From the NCBI GenBank assembly GCA_003427395.1, contig BFEA01000222.1, positions 1,943,928 to 1,972,295 on the forward strand: a DNA stretch of 28,368 bases. The letters are read 5' to 3'. A model generated the notes under the pieces. The model worked only from the letters and a program-made list of their open reading frames with translations, was not told the origin of the DNA and did no database searches. The position numbers and the translations under genes are program-made. Numbering within the stretch: position 1 is the first letter of the stretch; each line of letters starts with the position of its first letter. Positions 1-10,628 of the stretch are shown here, piece by piece. The stretch comes from Chara braunii (Eukaryota > Streptophyta > Charophyceae > Charales > Characeae).

Positions 1-604
1 GAAATTACGGTTTAAGTACAGTGACTATGGGTTCAATCGCACTTCGATAATTTATATACTACATACTTATTAAAAGACGTGACACTCAGTCTGTTCAGTG
101 TGATTTAAGGATGGATTCCAACACTGTGACACTTCGATAATTTTTTATTCTATCACACTTCGACAATTTATGTGATTTTAAAGACGAAACTGACATGTCG
201 TTGTCATACATTGAAATGCACTTGAATAAGACGTACTACACGTGACATGGTGTGAAGGCGAAACCAGTCTAAGATGGTTTATGTATGGATTTCAGCGCAC
301 TTTGACAAAAAATCATAAACCGATACGACATTGTCATATGAAACTGAAATTCATGTGAGTACCATGGATTCTGTCTCAGTTCAAGAAATGTCGTACCCAT
401 GAAAAATTAAAAGTCAAAAAGTGTACTGGTAATTAAAGTTCAAAATTGTACCGACACGTGCAAGAAATCGCAAATGCAAGATTGAAGTACGTCTACATTA
501 AACGCTACAAGGCAACTGTACATTGAACTACGTATAAATTAAACGCTACGAGCCGCAATAATGTAAACTTTCTAAAACGCTATCATTTACAAAATTTGAA
601 GTTC
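1..604. repeat. AT-rich gene-free flank with decayed interspersed repeat words
   Basis: I see no coding sequence here. A degenerate unit recurs, roughly a GGATTC/GGGTTC-like core followed by CACTTCGATAATTTA. Copies lie at about 24-53, 108-143, 154-170 and 281-309. The form ATGTATGGATTTCAGCGCAC near 281 resembles an AT-rich, CpG-poor version of the GGATCC-centred 24-base motif found elsewhere in the window, and resembles the words at 25344-25563. This stretch lies 3' of the minus-strand gene ending at 605 and should contain its polyadenylation region, but I cannot place a signal with confidence. Confidence 0.5.
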
Positions 605-1507
605 CTACCGATGTCCCCGCGTCCCTTTAGAACCAAACCCGTATAAGGCATTCATAGACGACCCGAAAACAAGGGTTTGTGGCTGTCCCTTCGTCGCCAC
701 CCCCGAGAACACCGAAATGTACATCATCCTTACAAACCTACAGGCACCCGCCAAGGACTTACCGATGGCGTCACGCACACAACATGTCACTTGCTCTACC
801 TCATGCCACTTATGAACCTCATCAATTCGAATGACAATCTCCAAATCGGATTGTCCGTTCTCATACAAAAGGCGCAAATTCCCCATGCTGCGACCACAGA
901 CTCTCAGGTGGTTGCAAGAAACTAGCACTACAGCGTCTACCAAAGTCCGCTTTCGGTTTGAACATGCCACACATAACACTCTGCAGAAGTCGAAACCGGC
1001 CACAGACAACCGTATGCAACAATATGACACATCTTTTGGCTGTGACCCGGCACCACGTAGCGGATATACTTCCAAAAACGGATTGTAGGATGCACAATCC
1101 AACAACTCTTGTTTCAAGTCTGCAGACCACACCCGAGATAACCTCGTTATGTTGTCCAGGCGAAGGTAAAACCTGCTATTCTCTTCCTGCCTGAGCACGA
1201 CGCGCAGGGACGGAAGTTGCCTGACACCAATGGCATAATGAGGTACTTTGATCAGACTTCCCCACTCCATTGCGGAAGCAAATTTGTAGTCCTTATGCCA
1301 TGGGCATTTCCTTGCCAAGATGTCTCTATCCCATTCTACCTCGGACCACGCATCGATAGGCTTGTCAAAGAAAGGGACGACGGTCATCCACGGGTCGTTT
1401 TCGGTATCACCTCCCGAACCATGGAATCCGCATGCACAAGGGTGAATGGGAGATGCATAATCATGCCGATGGTCCATAACTCCTGTCGCACTCCCTACAC
1501 AAGACAT
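605..1507 (-). CDS. Uncharacterised 300-residue protein, intact member of a local two-copy family
   Basis: I do not recognise a named domain. The open frame is uninterrupted, and I chose the ATG at 1507 because the frame's upstream extension begins only with TTG. The protein is Cys-rich in the middle (motifs VSYCCIRL and RVLCVACSN) and Trp/Arg-rich earlier, with no clear signal peptide or membrane span. A homologue lies at 14967-15832 on the other strand. In the best block (about 69 residues, starting QELLDCA here and QELVDCA there) I count about 43 identities, and the conservation runs through MTVVP, CPW, DAVV.VS, VFVRM.YMSVFS-like and FGSS.NAL.GFGS-like segments. Protein-level conservation between diverged copies argues for past selection on the coding frame. 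The gene sits 241 bases downstream of the DUF7869-like gene on the same strand, so it may be cargo of the same element. Function is unknown. Confidence 0.7.
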   Translation of the reverse strand: MSCVGSATGVMDHRHDYASPIHPCACGFHGSGGDTENDPWMTVVPFFDKPIDAWSEVEWDRDILARKCPWHKDYKFASAMEWGSLIKVPHYAIGVRQLPSLRVVLRQEENSRFYLRLDNITRLSRVWSADLKQELLDCASYNPFLEVYPLRGAGSQPKDVSYCCIRLSVAGFDFCRVLCVACSNRKRTLVDAVVLVSCNHLRVCGRSMGNLRLLYENGQSDLEIVIRIDEVHKWHEVEQVTCCVRDAIGKSLAGACRFVRMMYISVFSGVATKGQPQTLVFGSSMNALYGFGSKGTRGHR

Positions 1508-1748
1508 GAAATGCAAACAAAATGAAAATGAAATATCGAAATAGTAGAAAAATCGCCTTCATGATGAACTTGACTTCGAAAATTACTGAACCATCACCAA
1601 CCATCTTAAAAAATTAAACCGTAGACGGTGGACAAAATTCGCTACGCAAAATTATTGCAACAATAATATGCTCCATTCTGAATTCTCGTCCCTTCAAACA
1701 GTTATTTTACAAAAATCTCACTCTCCCACTCTATCGGGCGGATGTGCA

Positions 1749-4694
1749 CTAATCGCTTTTGTCCCCTCCATCTACACTCCCTTCACCAAATGGACCTTCA
1801 CCAGATGGACTCAGATGGAGAAGTGCAACTTCAGCATTCAGTCGAACACTGGAAGGAATGACAAGTCCAGTTGTGAATGGTCTTGTACCACGGACCGGTC
1901 TCTCCCAACCAAAAGCGATCGAGTCAGCATCCTGCCATTGTGTCTGGTTAGTCATTTTCCGTTGTTTTTCCCATGCGTTCTTATACAGTTGTTCGAGCGA
2001 CTTTGCTCTCCCAGTCGGCACCCAATATTCCACTAGCACTTGATTATAATTTTGCGAATTACAATCAACAACCACCCGAGAAAGAGCTTTGCCCACCCAG
2101 ATTGGCACATCGCTGGACAGATCATCGTCGGAGGGGCGAAGGATAAGAAAAGTGCCCACGTCGACATGCACGAGGGGGTCGAAACTTGACTTCGGGCGAT
2201 TTTTTCTTCGTCCAACAAACAGCGGTTCCCTATCATCGTCAATGTTGACACTGTGAGGAGAAGGTTGTTGATCGATTTCGGACAGCTGTGGTCGTGGCCA
2301 AAAACTTCCCTGGGGTTGTGAGGACAACCCGTTGGCGATGATCTCATCGCCATGTTTGATAACCTTCTCCCAATAACATAAAGCTGTTTCTCTCCTACTC
2401 ACCTCATGGTCATTGTAAATGCACCACGTCGACCGCCTACTCTCCAGCAACGCGCGGAATCGAACAACACCATTTTTGCCATTCAAATAGTCATTTCGAG
2501 GAAGGGGTTGCACATGAGGCGGGTCAAACGGCCACGAAGGACCAGCATAGCTTTCATCAGGGTTTTGATTGAACCAAAAAATCGGACCTTCCTCGGGCAA
2601 CCATTCTTCATCATCACAAAACTCCTTATACAACATGCCCAGACTATCTCCAACCATCAAAAATTTAAGCAAGTGCGGTTTTGAAATACCGGTAATGTCT
2701 GACGCAACACACGGGTCCACTATACTAATCCAATCTTCCATCGCATCGAGGAAAATACATTTGGGAGACTTTTTGTGGGATTGCTTTATGAGCTCGAATA
2801 ACTCGTCCATAGTATAAGCGTCTACGTCTTTCAATTTCTTCGAGAAAATGCTGAAAGTAGCGTCAACGTCTGTATGGGTGTGTCCCACCAGCATGAAACC
2901 TATTTCTACCTCTTCAAAAACTTCGAACTTAACCAACAGTGCAGCCAGGGCACATATGTATTTGTTCTTGTTTTCCCGCCAACAACTATTTGCTTGAATG
3001 CGCAAAAACCGTGGCAGTGGCGTCCCGCTCCCTTGAATTTCGACAAGGGTTCTCATAACACAAGTAGCGACCGTGTTTGAATCGTGTTTGAAATACGAAA
3101 ACCACGTGTACACATATATACTAGGTTCTCTGCCGTGTGCAATGACGCCTGTCAGATTAATCTTCATCATCATCTCGTGCCTAAGTGCTTTCGAGTAGTT
3201 CGCTTGACCAATATGGGGGATAGTTGTTTTCTTCTGATCCATGCCCTCAATGATGAGACACAAACGCTCGTTCAGACGAACCATGGAATCAGTTTTCGCT
3301 CGACTGTAGTCCAATCTGTGTTCAACTTGCCTCCTTTGGTGTGCTTTCATATCCTCTCGAACACGTTTTCGATCTCGAGGAAGAGCAGCATATTGTATAT
3401 GTTCCTTCAGTTCATGACAGACGACGCACTTCATGAACGTGTTAGATTGCGCGAGGGAAACGTGGAAAAAGTGTTTCCGCCACAACTTATAAAAGTTGGA
3501 CTCAGACACGACATCAAGGCCAGCGACCAGAAAGTCGGATTCGATGGACTCATAAATTGATCTCTTCGTGAAAGCAGCCGGGAGTCGAAGCTTCGGTCTG
3601 GAAACCCCACCTTGGTTAGCCACCTCATTCGGCATGCTATCTGCATAACACTCGATGAACGTTCTCATGCTGGCAAGCATGACGACCGTTTTATAGGTTG
3701 GCCTATATTTTTCCGTCAGGCCATGCTCGGAACGCACGTAGCCATTGTCGAAACGTTTTTTGTAGCTGTAAAATGTATTACGCGAGACACCGAGTACATT
3801 GCAGTACGCCCTGATGCACATTGAATGTTCCAACTCCACACAGCGGACACGTTTCTGTCCACTCTCATTTATTGTGAAATCCTTAATACTTTTCATCCAC
3901 CACTCAGCTCGCTCTCCCGGACTCTTACTGTACAGTCCTTGTCTAACCTTTCGCACTTTCTCAGGCGACACGTCGTAACAACATCGAGCCTTGCAACATG
4001 CCATGCCGCGCACCATGAGCAGTCTTTTTCCGGACAGCATGTTTCTCGCTCTTTTATACTGTTCTTTCCTCCTAGCGTTCCTATTAGCCATGCTATACTT
4101 TCGCCTTTCGCCTGACAGAGGTGCGGGCAAAATCTGCAGTATCGCCCTTCTCTCTGCATCACCCCTGCCAGACGATTCCGACCCAGACTCGCTCTGACTT
4201 GGAATCGCATCATCACTTCGCATATGCGTTGGACTCGCCCGTGCTGTGGAAAGCTCCTTCGAAGAATAGTCGGTGACAACCAAGTTCGTAGTACTGGAGC
4301 TAGCGCGAAGCAAAGGTCCACTGGAATGGGACCGTTGTCCAGACGAGTAATCAGTGGCCACCAACCGCTCACTCTCGTCATCAGACGATGCGTAAGAAAC
4401 ACCCATTGGCACGCAACTGCTGTGCACCGAAGCTGTGGGGTGCACCTCGCCAGGAATGTGGAACTCTATTCGGGAGGTAGACGGTTCTTCGGCCGCGGAT
4501 GTTGTTGCCAATTCTGTAGGCAGTTGGATGCAACCTCCAAAGCTCTCACGAAAAGCGAGATTTCGTTTTCTGGGGAAATCCGCAGCTGACTGTTGGAACG
4601 GCGAACTGTCCGAAGAGGTCGTCGGGGCCAACTCCAGGTGTTGTAGCTGGCAATGCAAGTCGACGGCTTGTTCAGTTTCCATAGCCCGGTTCAT
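1749..4694 (-). CDS. DUF7869-like (transposase-like) protein, 981 residues, intact
   Basis: A single intronless frame. The ATG at 4694 is the first in frame; the frame extends 20 residues upstream only from a TTG. Layout from that ATG: a Ser/Thr-rich, acidic, probably disordered N-terminus (1-180); a basic, Cys-containing stretch (200-245); a helix-turn-helix-like segment CNVLGVSRNTFYSYKKRF (about 298-315); a CVVC zinc-knuckle-like pair (Cys423, Cys426); then a core resembling the family I know as DUF7869. The core carries GMDQKKTTIPHI (Asp486), QANSCWRENKN (567-577) and VGHTHTDVDATFS (603-615). A basic/aromatic beta-rich segment follows (about 842-930), possibly an SH3- or BAH-like barrel. 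The spaced acidic motifs suggest an RNase-H-type nuclease or transposase fold; that is inference. Family members usually read Q-x-D-N before the ENKN motif, but here it is Q-A-N-S, so the middle acidic residue is lost and catalysis is doubtful. An intact frame with a lost acidic residue would fit a domesticated or recently inactivated copy. Confidence 0.75.
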   Translation of the reverse strand: MNRAMETEQAVDLHCQLQHLELAPTTSSDSSPFQQSAADFPRKRNLAFRESFGGCIQLPTELATTSAAEEPSTSRIEFHIPGEVHPTASVHSSCVPMGVSYASSDDESERLVATDYSSGQRSHSSGPLLRASSSTTNLVVTDYSSKELSTARASPTHMRSDDAIPSQSESGSESSGRGDAERRAILQILPAPLSGERRKYSMANRNARRKEQYKRARNMLSGKRLLMVRGMACCKARCCYDVSPEKVRKVRQGLYSKSPGERAEWWMKSIKDFTINESGQKRVRCVELEHSMCIRAYCNVLGVSRNTFYSYKKRFDNGYVRSEHGLTEKYRPTYKTVVMLASMRTFIECYADSMPNEVANQGGVSRPKLRLPAAFTKRSIYESIESDFLVAGLDVVSESNFYKLWRKHFFHVSLAQSNTFMKCVVCHELKEHIQYAALPRDRKRVREDMKAHQRRQVEHRLDYSRAKTDSMVRLNERLCLIIEGMDQKKTTIPHIGQANYSKALRHEMMMKINLTGVIAHGREPSIYVYTWFSYFKHDSNTVATCVMRTLVEIQGSGTPLPRFLRIQANSCWRENKNKYICALAALLVKFEVFEEVEIGFMLVGHTHTDVDATFSIFSKKLKDVDAYTMDELFELIKQSHKKSPKCIFLDAMEDWISIVDPCVASDITGISKPHLLKFLMVGDSLGMLYKEFCDDEEWLPEEGPIFWFNQNPDESYAGPSWPFDPPHVQPLPRNDYLNGKNGVVRFRALLESRRSTWCIYNDHEVSRRETALCYWEKVIKHGDEIIANGLSSQPQGSFWPRPQLSEIDQQPSPHSVNIDDDREPLFVGRRKNRPKSSFDPLVHVDVGTFLILRPSDDDLSSDVPIWVGKALSRVVVDCNSQNYNQVLVEYWVPTGRAKSLEQLYKNAWEKQRKMTNQTQWQDADSIAFGWERPVRGTRPFTTGLVIPSSVRLNAEVALLHLSPSGEGPFGEGSVDGGDKSD

Positions 4695-5307
4695 GCAGCC
4701 ATTCGCCGAGCCTTTTTCGGCGCCGTCATACAACTGTCGGTGCAACGGATGCAATTCCCGTCAGCGCAATGGATTATTCTCTCTTGTGCGGGTCGAACGG
4801 GTCATTCGAATTCGTGTCCACACCCTGCAAAACAGCGGAGCAAACTGTAAGCACGGTCAGATTTACGCGTTGAGGGCACAAAGTTCGCCAGGATCCGAAT
4901 TTGGCAGGTGCAGGAGTAGCAAGGAACCTGTTTTCGCGTGGCTTATGTCAGTGGAAGGTAGCGCACGTGGGTGCACACAAGTAACGCTATGTTTGGGCGA
5001 ACAGAAGGAAGGCTCTGTTGTCGGTGAACGATGGCACGCGCAGAACAGTGGTGGATGCACCACGACATAATTCGGCGTAGCGCGACCCCAAACAGACCCC
5101 TATAAACACTGATTCTCACCATCGTCTAAGCGAGCTCGTGTGGTGCTCCATTCGCTGGCACTAGTGCAATAGCGACCCCCGATTCGCGCGCCGGGACCGT
5201 CGACGTGCGACAACGCAAACCGGACAGCACGCAGAAACACAAGCATGTCTGCGTCAAGACTTCGCACACCGCAATGGTCAAAACCCTTGGGGGGCAGAAA
5301 AGATCGT

Positions 5308-5454
5308 GGGTGCGAAAAATTGCTCGCCTTCTGAAATGCCCTTGAAAGGGTTTATGGGGGTTGACGACGGTGACAACGGTCGTGTCCCTTACTTTTGGCA
5401 ACCCCCATGAACCCCTTCAAGGACATTTCAGAGGGCGAACAATTTCTCGCACCC
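5308..5454. repeat. Long inverted repeat, 56-base arms, 35-base spacer (copy 1)
   Basis: The left arm 5308-5363 begins GGGTGCGAAAAATTGCTCGC and the right arm 5399-5454 ends with its near-complement GCGAACAATTTCTCGCACCC. The arms pair over about 56 bases with few mismatches. The RNA would form a long hairpin, and the DNA could extrude a cruciform. The spacer is GT-rich and differs slightly from that of the second copy. Confidence 0.85.
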
Positions 5455-6392
5455 GCAGTCCTCTCTCAATCAACTCACATTTGAAACTCCAGGCGCCATG
5501 CGAAGGACGGATAGATTTGCGCCGATCCTCAAAGTCCGCCAGGATCCGAACTTGGCGGATTTGCCTGCAGCGAGTTACAGGTTTTCGCGCGGCTGCAGGT
5601 ATCGGAACGGGTGGATGACGTTTGCACAGAAGCAGGCGATGCTCGGCCGCACCGCATTTCAGGGCGGCGATGAACGAAGATCCACGGCACATCGGAAATG
5701 CACCCGGCCAATGACACCGTTGTCAACCCCAATAAACCCCTTTCAGGGCAACTCACAAGGCGAGCACTTTTCCGCACTACCAGGCCGCCGGCATTGAAGA
5801 CGGACTGGGCAGTCCAAGCTGTTGAAAATAACGGTCAGATTTACGGGGAGCCTGTAAGTTCGCCGGGATCCGAATTTGGCGGGTACAGGAGTAGCAAGGA
5901 ACCTGTTTTCGCGCGGCTTGTGTCAGTGGAAGGTAGCTCCAGTTGGTGCACACAAGGAACGCTATATTTGGGCGAACAAAAGGAAGGCTCTATTGTCGGT
6001 GAACGATAGCACGCGCAAAACAAAGGGTAGTGGTGGATGCACCACCACACAATTCGGCGCAGCACCCCAAACAGACCCCTATAAACACCGATTATCACCA
6101 TCGTCTAAGCGAGCTCGTGCGGTGTTCCATTCGCTGGCACTAGTGCAATAGCTATCGAACACGAACATCTCCACTGCGCAGACAAGAAAAATGCAGAAAA
6201 GGATGAAAGAACCTCCCTTAAACCCTTCCAAACATTGATTCGGCCAGTCGAGAAGGCGACCCCTGATTCGCGCGCCGGGAACGTCGACGTGCGACAGCGG
6301 GAACCGGACAGCACGCAGAAACACAAACATATCTGCGTCAAGACTCCGCACACCACGACGGTCAAAACCCTTGGGGGGGCAGAAAAGATCGT

Positions 6393-6539
6393 GGGTGCGA
6401 AAAATTGCTCGCCTTCTGAAATGCCCTTGAAGGGGTTTATGGGGGTTGCCTTCGGTGACAACGGTCGTGTCCCTTATTTTTGGCAACCCCCATGAACCCC
6501 TTCAAGGGCATTTCAGAGGGCGAGCAATTTCTCGCACCC
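6393..6539. repeat. Long inverted repeat, 56-base arms, 35-base spacer (copy 2)
   Basis: Arms 6393-6448 and 6484-6539 pair at 53 of 56 positions by eye. It is the same structure as 5308-5454, exactly 1,085 bases later. In the truncated third unit only one arm survives (7360-7415). The sequence before that arm (about 7333-7359) matches the reverse complement of the spacer, so the surviving arm corresponds to the left arm in inverted orientation. Confidence 0.85.
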
Positions 6540-7480
6540 ACAGTCCTCTCGCAATCAACTCACAGTCGAAGCTCCAGGCGCCATGCGGAGGACGGATAGG
6601 TTTGCGCCGATCCTCAAAGTCTGCCAGGATCCGAACTTGGCGGATTTGCTTGCAGCAAGTTATAGGTTTTCGCGCGGCCGCAGGTATTGGAACCGGTGGA
6701 TGACGTTTGCACAGAAGCAGGCGATGCTCGGCCGCTCTACATTTCGGGGCGTCGATGAACGAAGATCCACGGCACACCTGAAATCCACCTGGCCAGTGAC
6801 ACCGTTGTCAACCCCAATAAACCCCTTTCAGGGCAACTGACAAGGCGAGAACTTTTCTGCACTACCAGGCCGCCGGCATTGAAGACAGACTGCGCAGTCC
6901 AAGCTGTTGAAAATAACGGTCAGATTTACGGGGAGCCTCTACGTTCGCCGGGATCCGAATTTGGCGGGTGTAGGAGTAGCAAGGAACCTGTTTTCGCGCG
7001 GCTTGTGTCAGTGGAAGGTAGCGCCAGTGGGTGCACACAAGGGACGCTATGTTTGGGCGAACAAAAGGAAGACTCTGTTGTCGGTGAACGATAGCACGTG
7101 CAGAATAATGGGTAGTGGTGGATGCACTACCACACAATTCGGCGCAGCGCGACCCCAAACTGACCCCCATAAACTCGATTCTCACCATCGTCTAAGCGAG
7201 CTCGTGCAGTTTTCCATTCACAGGTACCAGCGCAGGAGTTTATCAAACTCGGACATCCCCACTGCGTAGACAAGAAAAATGTAGAAAAGGATGAAACCCT
7301 CTGGGGGCAACAAAGATTGACGGCACACAGACAAGGGACACGGCCGCTATCACCGTCGGCAACCCCCATAAACCCCTCGAAGGGCATCTCAGAAGGTGAG
7401 CAATTTTTCGCACCCACAGTCCTCGCGCAATCAACTCACACTTGAAGCTCCAGGCCTCATGCGAGCACTTTTGCGTGCCC

Positions 7481-8750
7481 GGAGGCCTCTGGTAATCAGA
7501 ACGCACTCGACAGTCGTGGGCGTCGAAAACGGCAGTTAAATTTACGCGGGACCTCAAAGTCCGCCGGGATCTGAACTTGGCGCTTGCTGGACTGGCCAGG
7601 AACCGGTTTGCGCGGGGAACGACGGATATTTGGATGACCGGTGTGGAATTGCACAGAAGGAACGCTAGGCTTGACTGCACGTTCAGGGAGACCCTGCTGC
7701 TGCTCACAAGTGTTTGTTCCAATAGAGCACGCAGAACAGAAATGGTCGTCGCAGGTGCACCACGTTGGAAATTGGCGCAGCGCGGCCCCCAATAGACCCC
7801 CATGGACCTTGATTCTCCTCATCGACAAAGCGAGCACTTGCGGCGATCCAGTCGCAAATGTTGCCATCCTTGATAACAATGATTGCAAGCACAAAAAAAA
7901 AATGACCACGGCTGGTGGACCCCCGATTAGTACTGCAGACAAGGCGAGCTCGCAGTCGGGCAATGGCAGGTTCCACAGCCAGGTTCATGGGACCACGTAC
8001 GGGTGCCAACCACGAAGTCCGCCCGGATCCAAACTTCAGATCGGTTGCCTCGTTCCACCGGGAGCATTAAGTACTTTGTTTTTGTTGGGGTCCCGTTGGG
8101 AGGACTTTTTTTTTTTTGCGGCAACGCCAACGAAAGAACAGTCATGCAACCAGGACTCTGAAAAGATCCATGCAAACCGTAAGCGTCTTATTTCAGCGAC
8201 GCGGTCGAAACAACAATAATCATCCGAGCAGCCCGGGACTTCGCATGCTTCAGATTGCAAGTCCGCCGGGATCTGAACTTCGTCGCACGCTGAAACTGGC
8301 ATGGCGTTATGACCTAACGACCCCACGCCCGAAAGATGGGAACTGTGTCCCGCAAAACGTAGTCATCAGGGCAACCCGGGATGGCATTGTGACTGCGAAC
8401 GCGAAACCAACAACCCCTAAAAAAATGGGAATTTTGGATCTCGGCGAACTACAGCAATCATGCGCTATTTTCGCACCTGGGCGTGCTCTCCCTGCGGCCG
8501 AGCGACTGCAACAGATTGCTGCTTTCGCGAGAGCACTGCGCATGATTGTTGTCGTTCGTCGGGATCCGAACTTCCCATATCGCCAGGCAACCACACGCCA
8601 CGCGCTGTTTTTCGTTTGGCTATTGTTGGTTTCGAGCTTGCGGTGACAATTGCGACCCCCCTTGCCCCGATGACTGAGACATTTCCCGGAGGCGGCCGGA
8701 TTGTTCGTTACTGAACGAGGACATGTTTTCGTGTCAAGGTTGTCGTCACG
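7481..8750. repeat. Degraded continuation of the 325-base monomer array
   Basis: Same-orientation GGATCC motif copies continue at 7556, 8014, 8259 and 8551 (spacings 458, 245, 292), with a partial opposite copy near 8431. Recognisable monomer words persist, for example GACCCCCATGGACCTTGATT at 7795, matching GACCCCTATAAACACTGATT at 5095, followed by the AAGCGAGC word. Open frames of up to 192 residues exist on both strands but show no domain and are broken relative to each other. Confidence 0.65.
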
Positions 8751-9387
8751 AAACATGAGGCGCTCACGCTGAAGAAACGCCATCGTCATTGCAGCGATCG
8801 GCGCAAGCGTTCTCCATCGCGCGCACGCAACGTGTGCATTCTTCGTTCTGGAGCCCGCGGATGTTGCGCGCACAGTCCTGGCATTTGTCGTGCGGAATGC
8901 GATATCGCATCCCTCACGACCAGCGCCAGGAGCGCGCGCTCAACATCCATGGCCTTTGTGGTGGATCATGTGCACGTTGTGTGCGCGGGATGGAGACGAC
9001 AGCAACTCTCCCAGGATTGACGCCATAGTCTCTTTGGGGAGGGAGGCTCAAGTGTTGCGGCGAGAACACGAACACGGAATGACGACCCCCTCCTGTTTAT
9101 GAATACCTGACCTCTCACTGCACGCCACGTGGACGGCGGATATCCTTCCCACCTTGGCCACCGCGTGACACTTAGTACCAACAGCGGTCGCGCGCAGCCC
9201 ATGCGTCTCCTTTGTGATAACCAACCTCTAATCTCTTTGTTGAGAACAGCAAACGAGCGAGGGAAGTGTTTCGAAGGGGTTTCGTGTTCCGCTGGGAATA
9301 GGCGATTTCGTGTTTGCCTCGACCGCGCGGGAGTGGTTTGCAATGTCCAGCTTGTGATCAACGACAGTTTTTCTTCAATGCCAAGCC
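8751..9387. other. Gene-free stretch, nothing recognised
   Basis: The stretch is GC-rich. Overlapping frames of 60-130 residues occur on both strands with no recognisable domain, repeated structure or RNA gene. Confidence 0.4.
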
Positions 9388-9520
9388 AAACAAGAGTCGT
9401 GGGGGCGGTCGCGTGGAACGAATGAGAGAGAAGTAGAACGGGACACGCAAACCGTGTGCCCCGATGTCCACGTCATCCGTTCCCGCCGTCCCAACCACTT
9501 GCGACACGTGGCACGACATG
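9388..9520. repeat. Left copy of a diverged direct repeat flanking the GAT array
   Basis: The sequence from CAAGAGTCGTGGGGGCGGTC to CGACACGTGGCACGAC matches 9966-10098 in the same order with many substitutions. Shared words include GGGACAC.CAAACC.TGTG, CCC.ATGTC and CCGT.CC. The offset is about 578 bases. Confidence 0.65.
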
Positions 9521-9966
9521 ATGATAATGATGACGACGGTGATGAACACGATAATAGTGACGATTACGGTGGTGATGTTGATGTGGGTGACGATGTCGCT
9601 GACGATGTTGATGTCGATGATGATGTTCGTGATGATGATGATTGTGATGACGACGATGATGATGATGACGATGATGACGATGTTGATGATGGCGATGGCA
9701 ACGAAGAGGACGATGGTGGTGACGGCGACGATGTCGCTGATGATGATGATGTTGTTGATGACGGTGATGATGTTGTTGATGATGTCGATGATGATGACGA
9801 TGTTGATGACGTTGATGAGGTTGATGATGATGATGATGTTGATGAAGATGATGATGATCACGATGACAATGATGGTGATGATGATGATGATGATGAAGAT
9901 GATGACGCTGAAGGTGGTGGCGACGATGATGGTGATGATGGGGGCTATGATGATGATGATGATGGC
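9518..9966. repeat. GAT/GAC trinucleotide array (about 450 bases)
   Basis: Nearly uninterrupted GAT and GAC triplets with occasional GTT and GGT. Read one way it gives a poly-Asp frame, in another frame poly-Met, and on the other strand poly-His or poly-Ile. All frames stay open only because the triplets contain no stops, so the 278-residue acidic frame over 9454-10290 is not evidence of a gene. Confidence 0.9.
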
Positions 9967-10098
9967 AAGCAAGAATCACGGGGCCGCTCGCAAGGAAAGA
10001 ACGAGCGGGAATCAGAAGGGGACACAGAAACCATGTGGCCCAATGTCACCGACATCCTTTCCCTCCGTCCCCGCAACTTGAAACAGGTGGCGCGACGT
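9966..10098. repeat. Right copy of the diverged direct repeat flanking the GAT array
   Basis: Counterpart of 9388-9520. The pair suggests that a roughly 578-base unit was duplicated in tandem and that the triplet array is the variable interior of one unit. Confidence 0.65.
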
Positions 10099-10154
10099 GG
10101 CCGCTCCCATGGGCCGGCAAACATGTTTGACACGAGGGCAGGCAGAACAACACT

Positions 10155-10285
10155 TTACCTTGAAGAGGGCACAGCGCACACGATGGCGCTGCTCTTTGAC
10201 GGCTCACAGTTCTTCGACGACGGCGAAGCGCACACGATGGCGCAACTGTTCGACAAGGGCTCAGCGCATACGGCGGTGGCCACTT
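10155..10285. repeat. Short tandem units with core GCGCACACGATGGCG
   Basis: The core recurs at about 10174, 10228 and (degenerate) 10263, each followed by CTGTTTGAC-like or CTGTTCGAC-like sequence. In one frame it reads as repeated AHTMA.LFD, but it continues the poly-Asp frame and runs into the gap, so coding is not supported. Confidence 0.55.
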
Positions 10286-10628
10286 GCTGACGCAGGACGC
10301 AGAGACGAGATGTCGAAGCGGAGACAACCGAACCACAAACGACAGTTGTCGACGAGAGGAANCCCCTGCGCCCACGCCCGCCGCCGCCTGGCGCAACAGT
10401 GGAGCAGAAAAGGCGATGGAGGATGTCGCTGACGGGACGTCGAGCGGGAATGCGCTCGTCAGGCTCGAGATGCGAAAGGGCTCCCCCAGACCCGAGGCAA
10501 TTGAGCGTCAGACTGTCGTCGCACCCGATGGAAAGACCCGCCTGTGTCCCCCCGCACGGCCACAGACCCCGCTCCCCAGCCAGGAGACGCGAATTGCCGC
10601 GAACCCCTCCAACCTCCCCTTTCCCCCA

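Larger units (their letters stand above)
4848..7480. repeat. Higher-order tandem repeat, 1,085-base unit, about 2.4 copies
   Basis: Landmarks recur exactly 1,085 bases apart: inverted repeats at 5308 and 6393, GGATCC motifs at 5531 and 6616, and GGATCC motifs at 5856 and 6941. The first unit is about 110 bases shorter (4881 to 5856 is 975), because the segment at about 6150-6260 has no counterpart between 5172 and 5176. The third unit is truncated and lacks one hairpin arm. Each full unit contains two related monomers whose GGATCC motifs lie 325 bases apart, so this is a two-level repeat. All motif copies here point the same way (4881, 5531, 5856, 6616, 6941). Many overlapping 80-135-residue frames recur with the unit, but they share no protein family signal and occur on both strands, so I treat them as by-products. 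Confidence 0.85.

Noticed and set aside
4863-7803. Recurrent 80-190-residue frames in the 1,085-base repeat
   Set aside because: They occur on both strands in several frames with different breaks in each unit and show no family signal.
9454-10290. 278-residue acidic open frame, with poly-His and poly-Ile frames opposite
   Set aside because: All come from GAT/GAC triplets, which contain no stop in several frames. No start context or domain.
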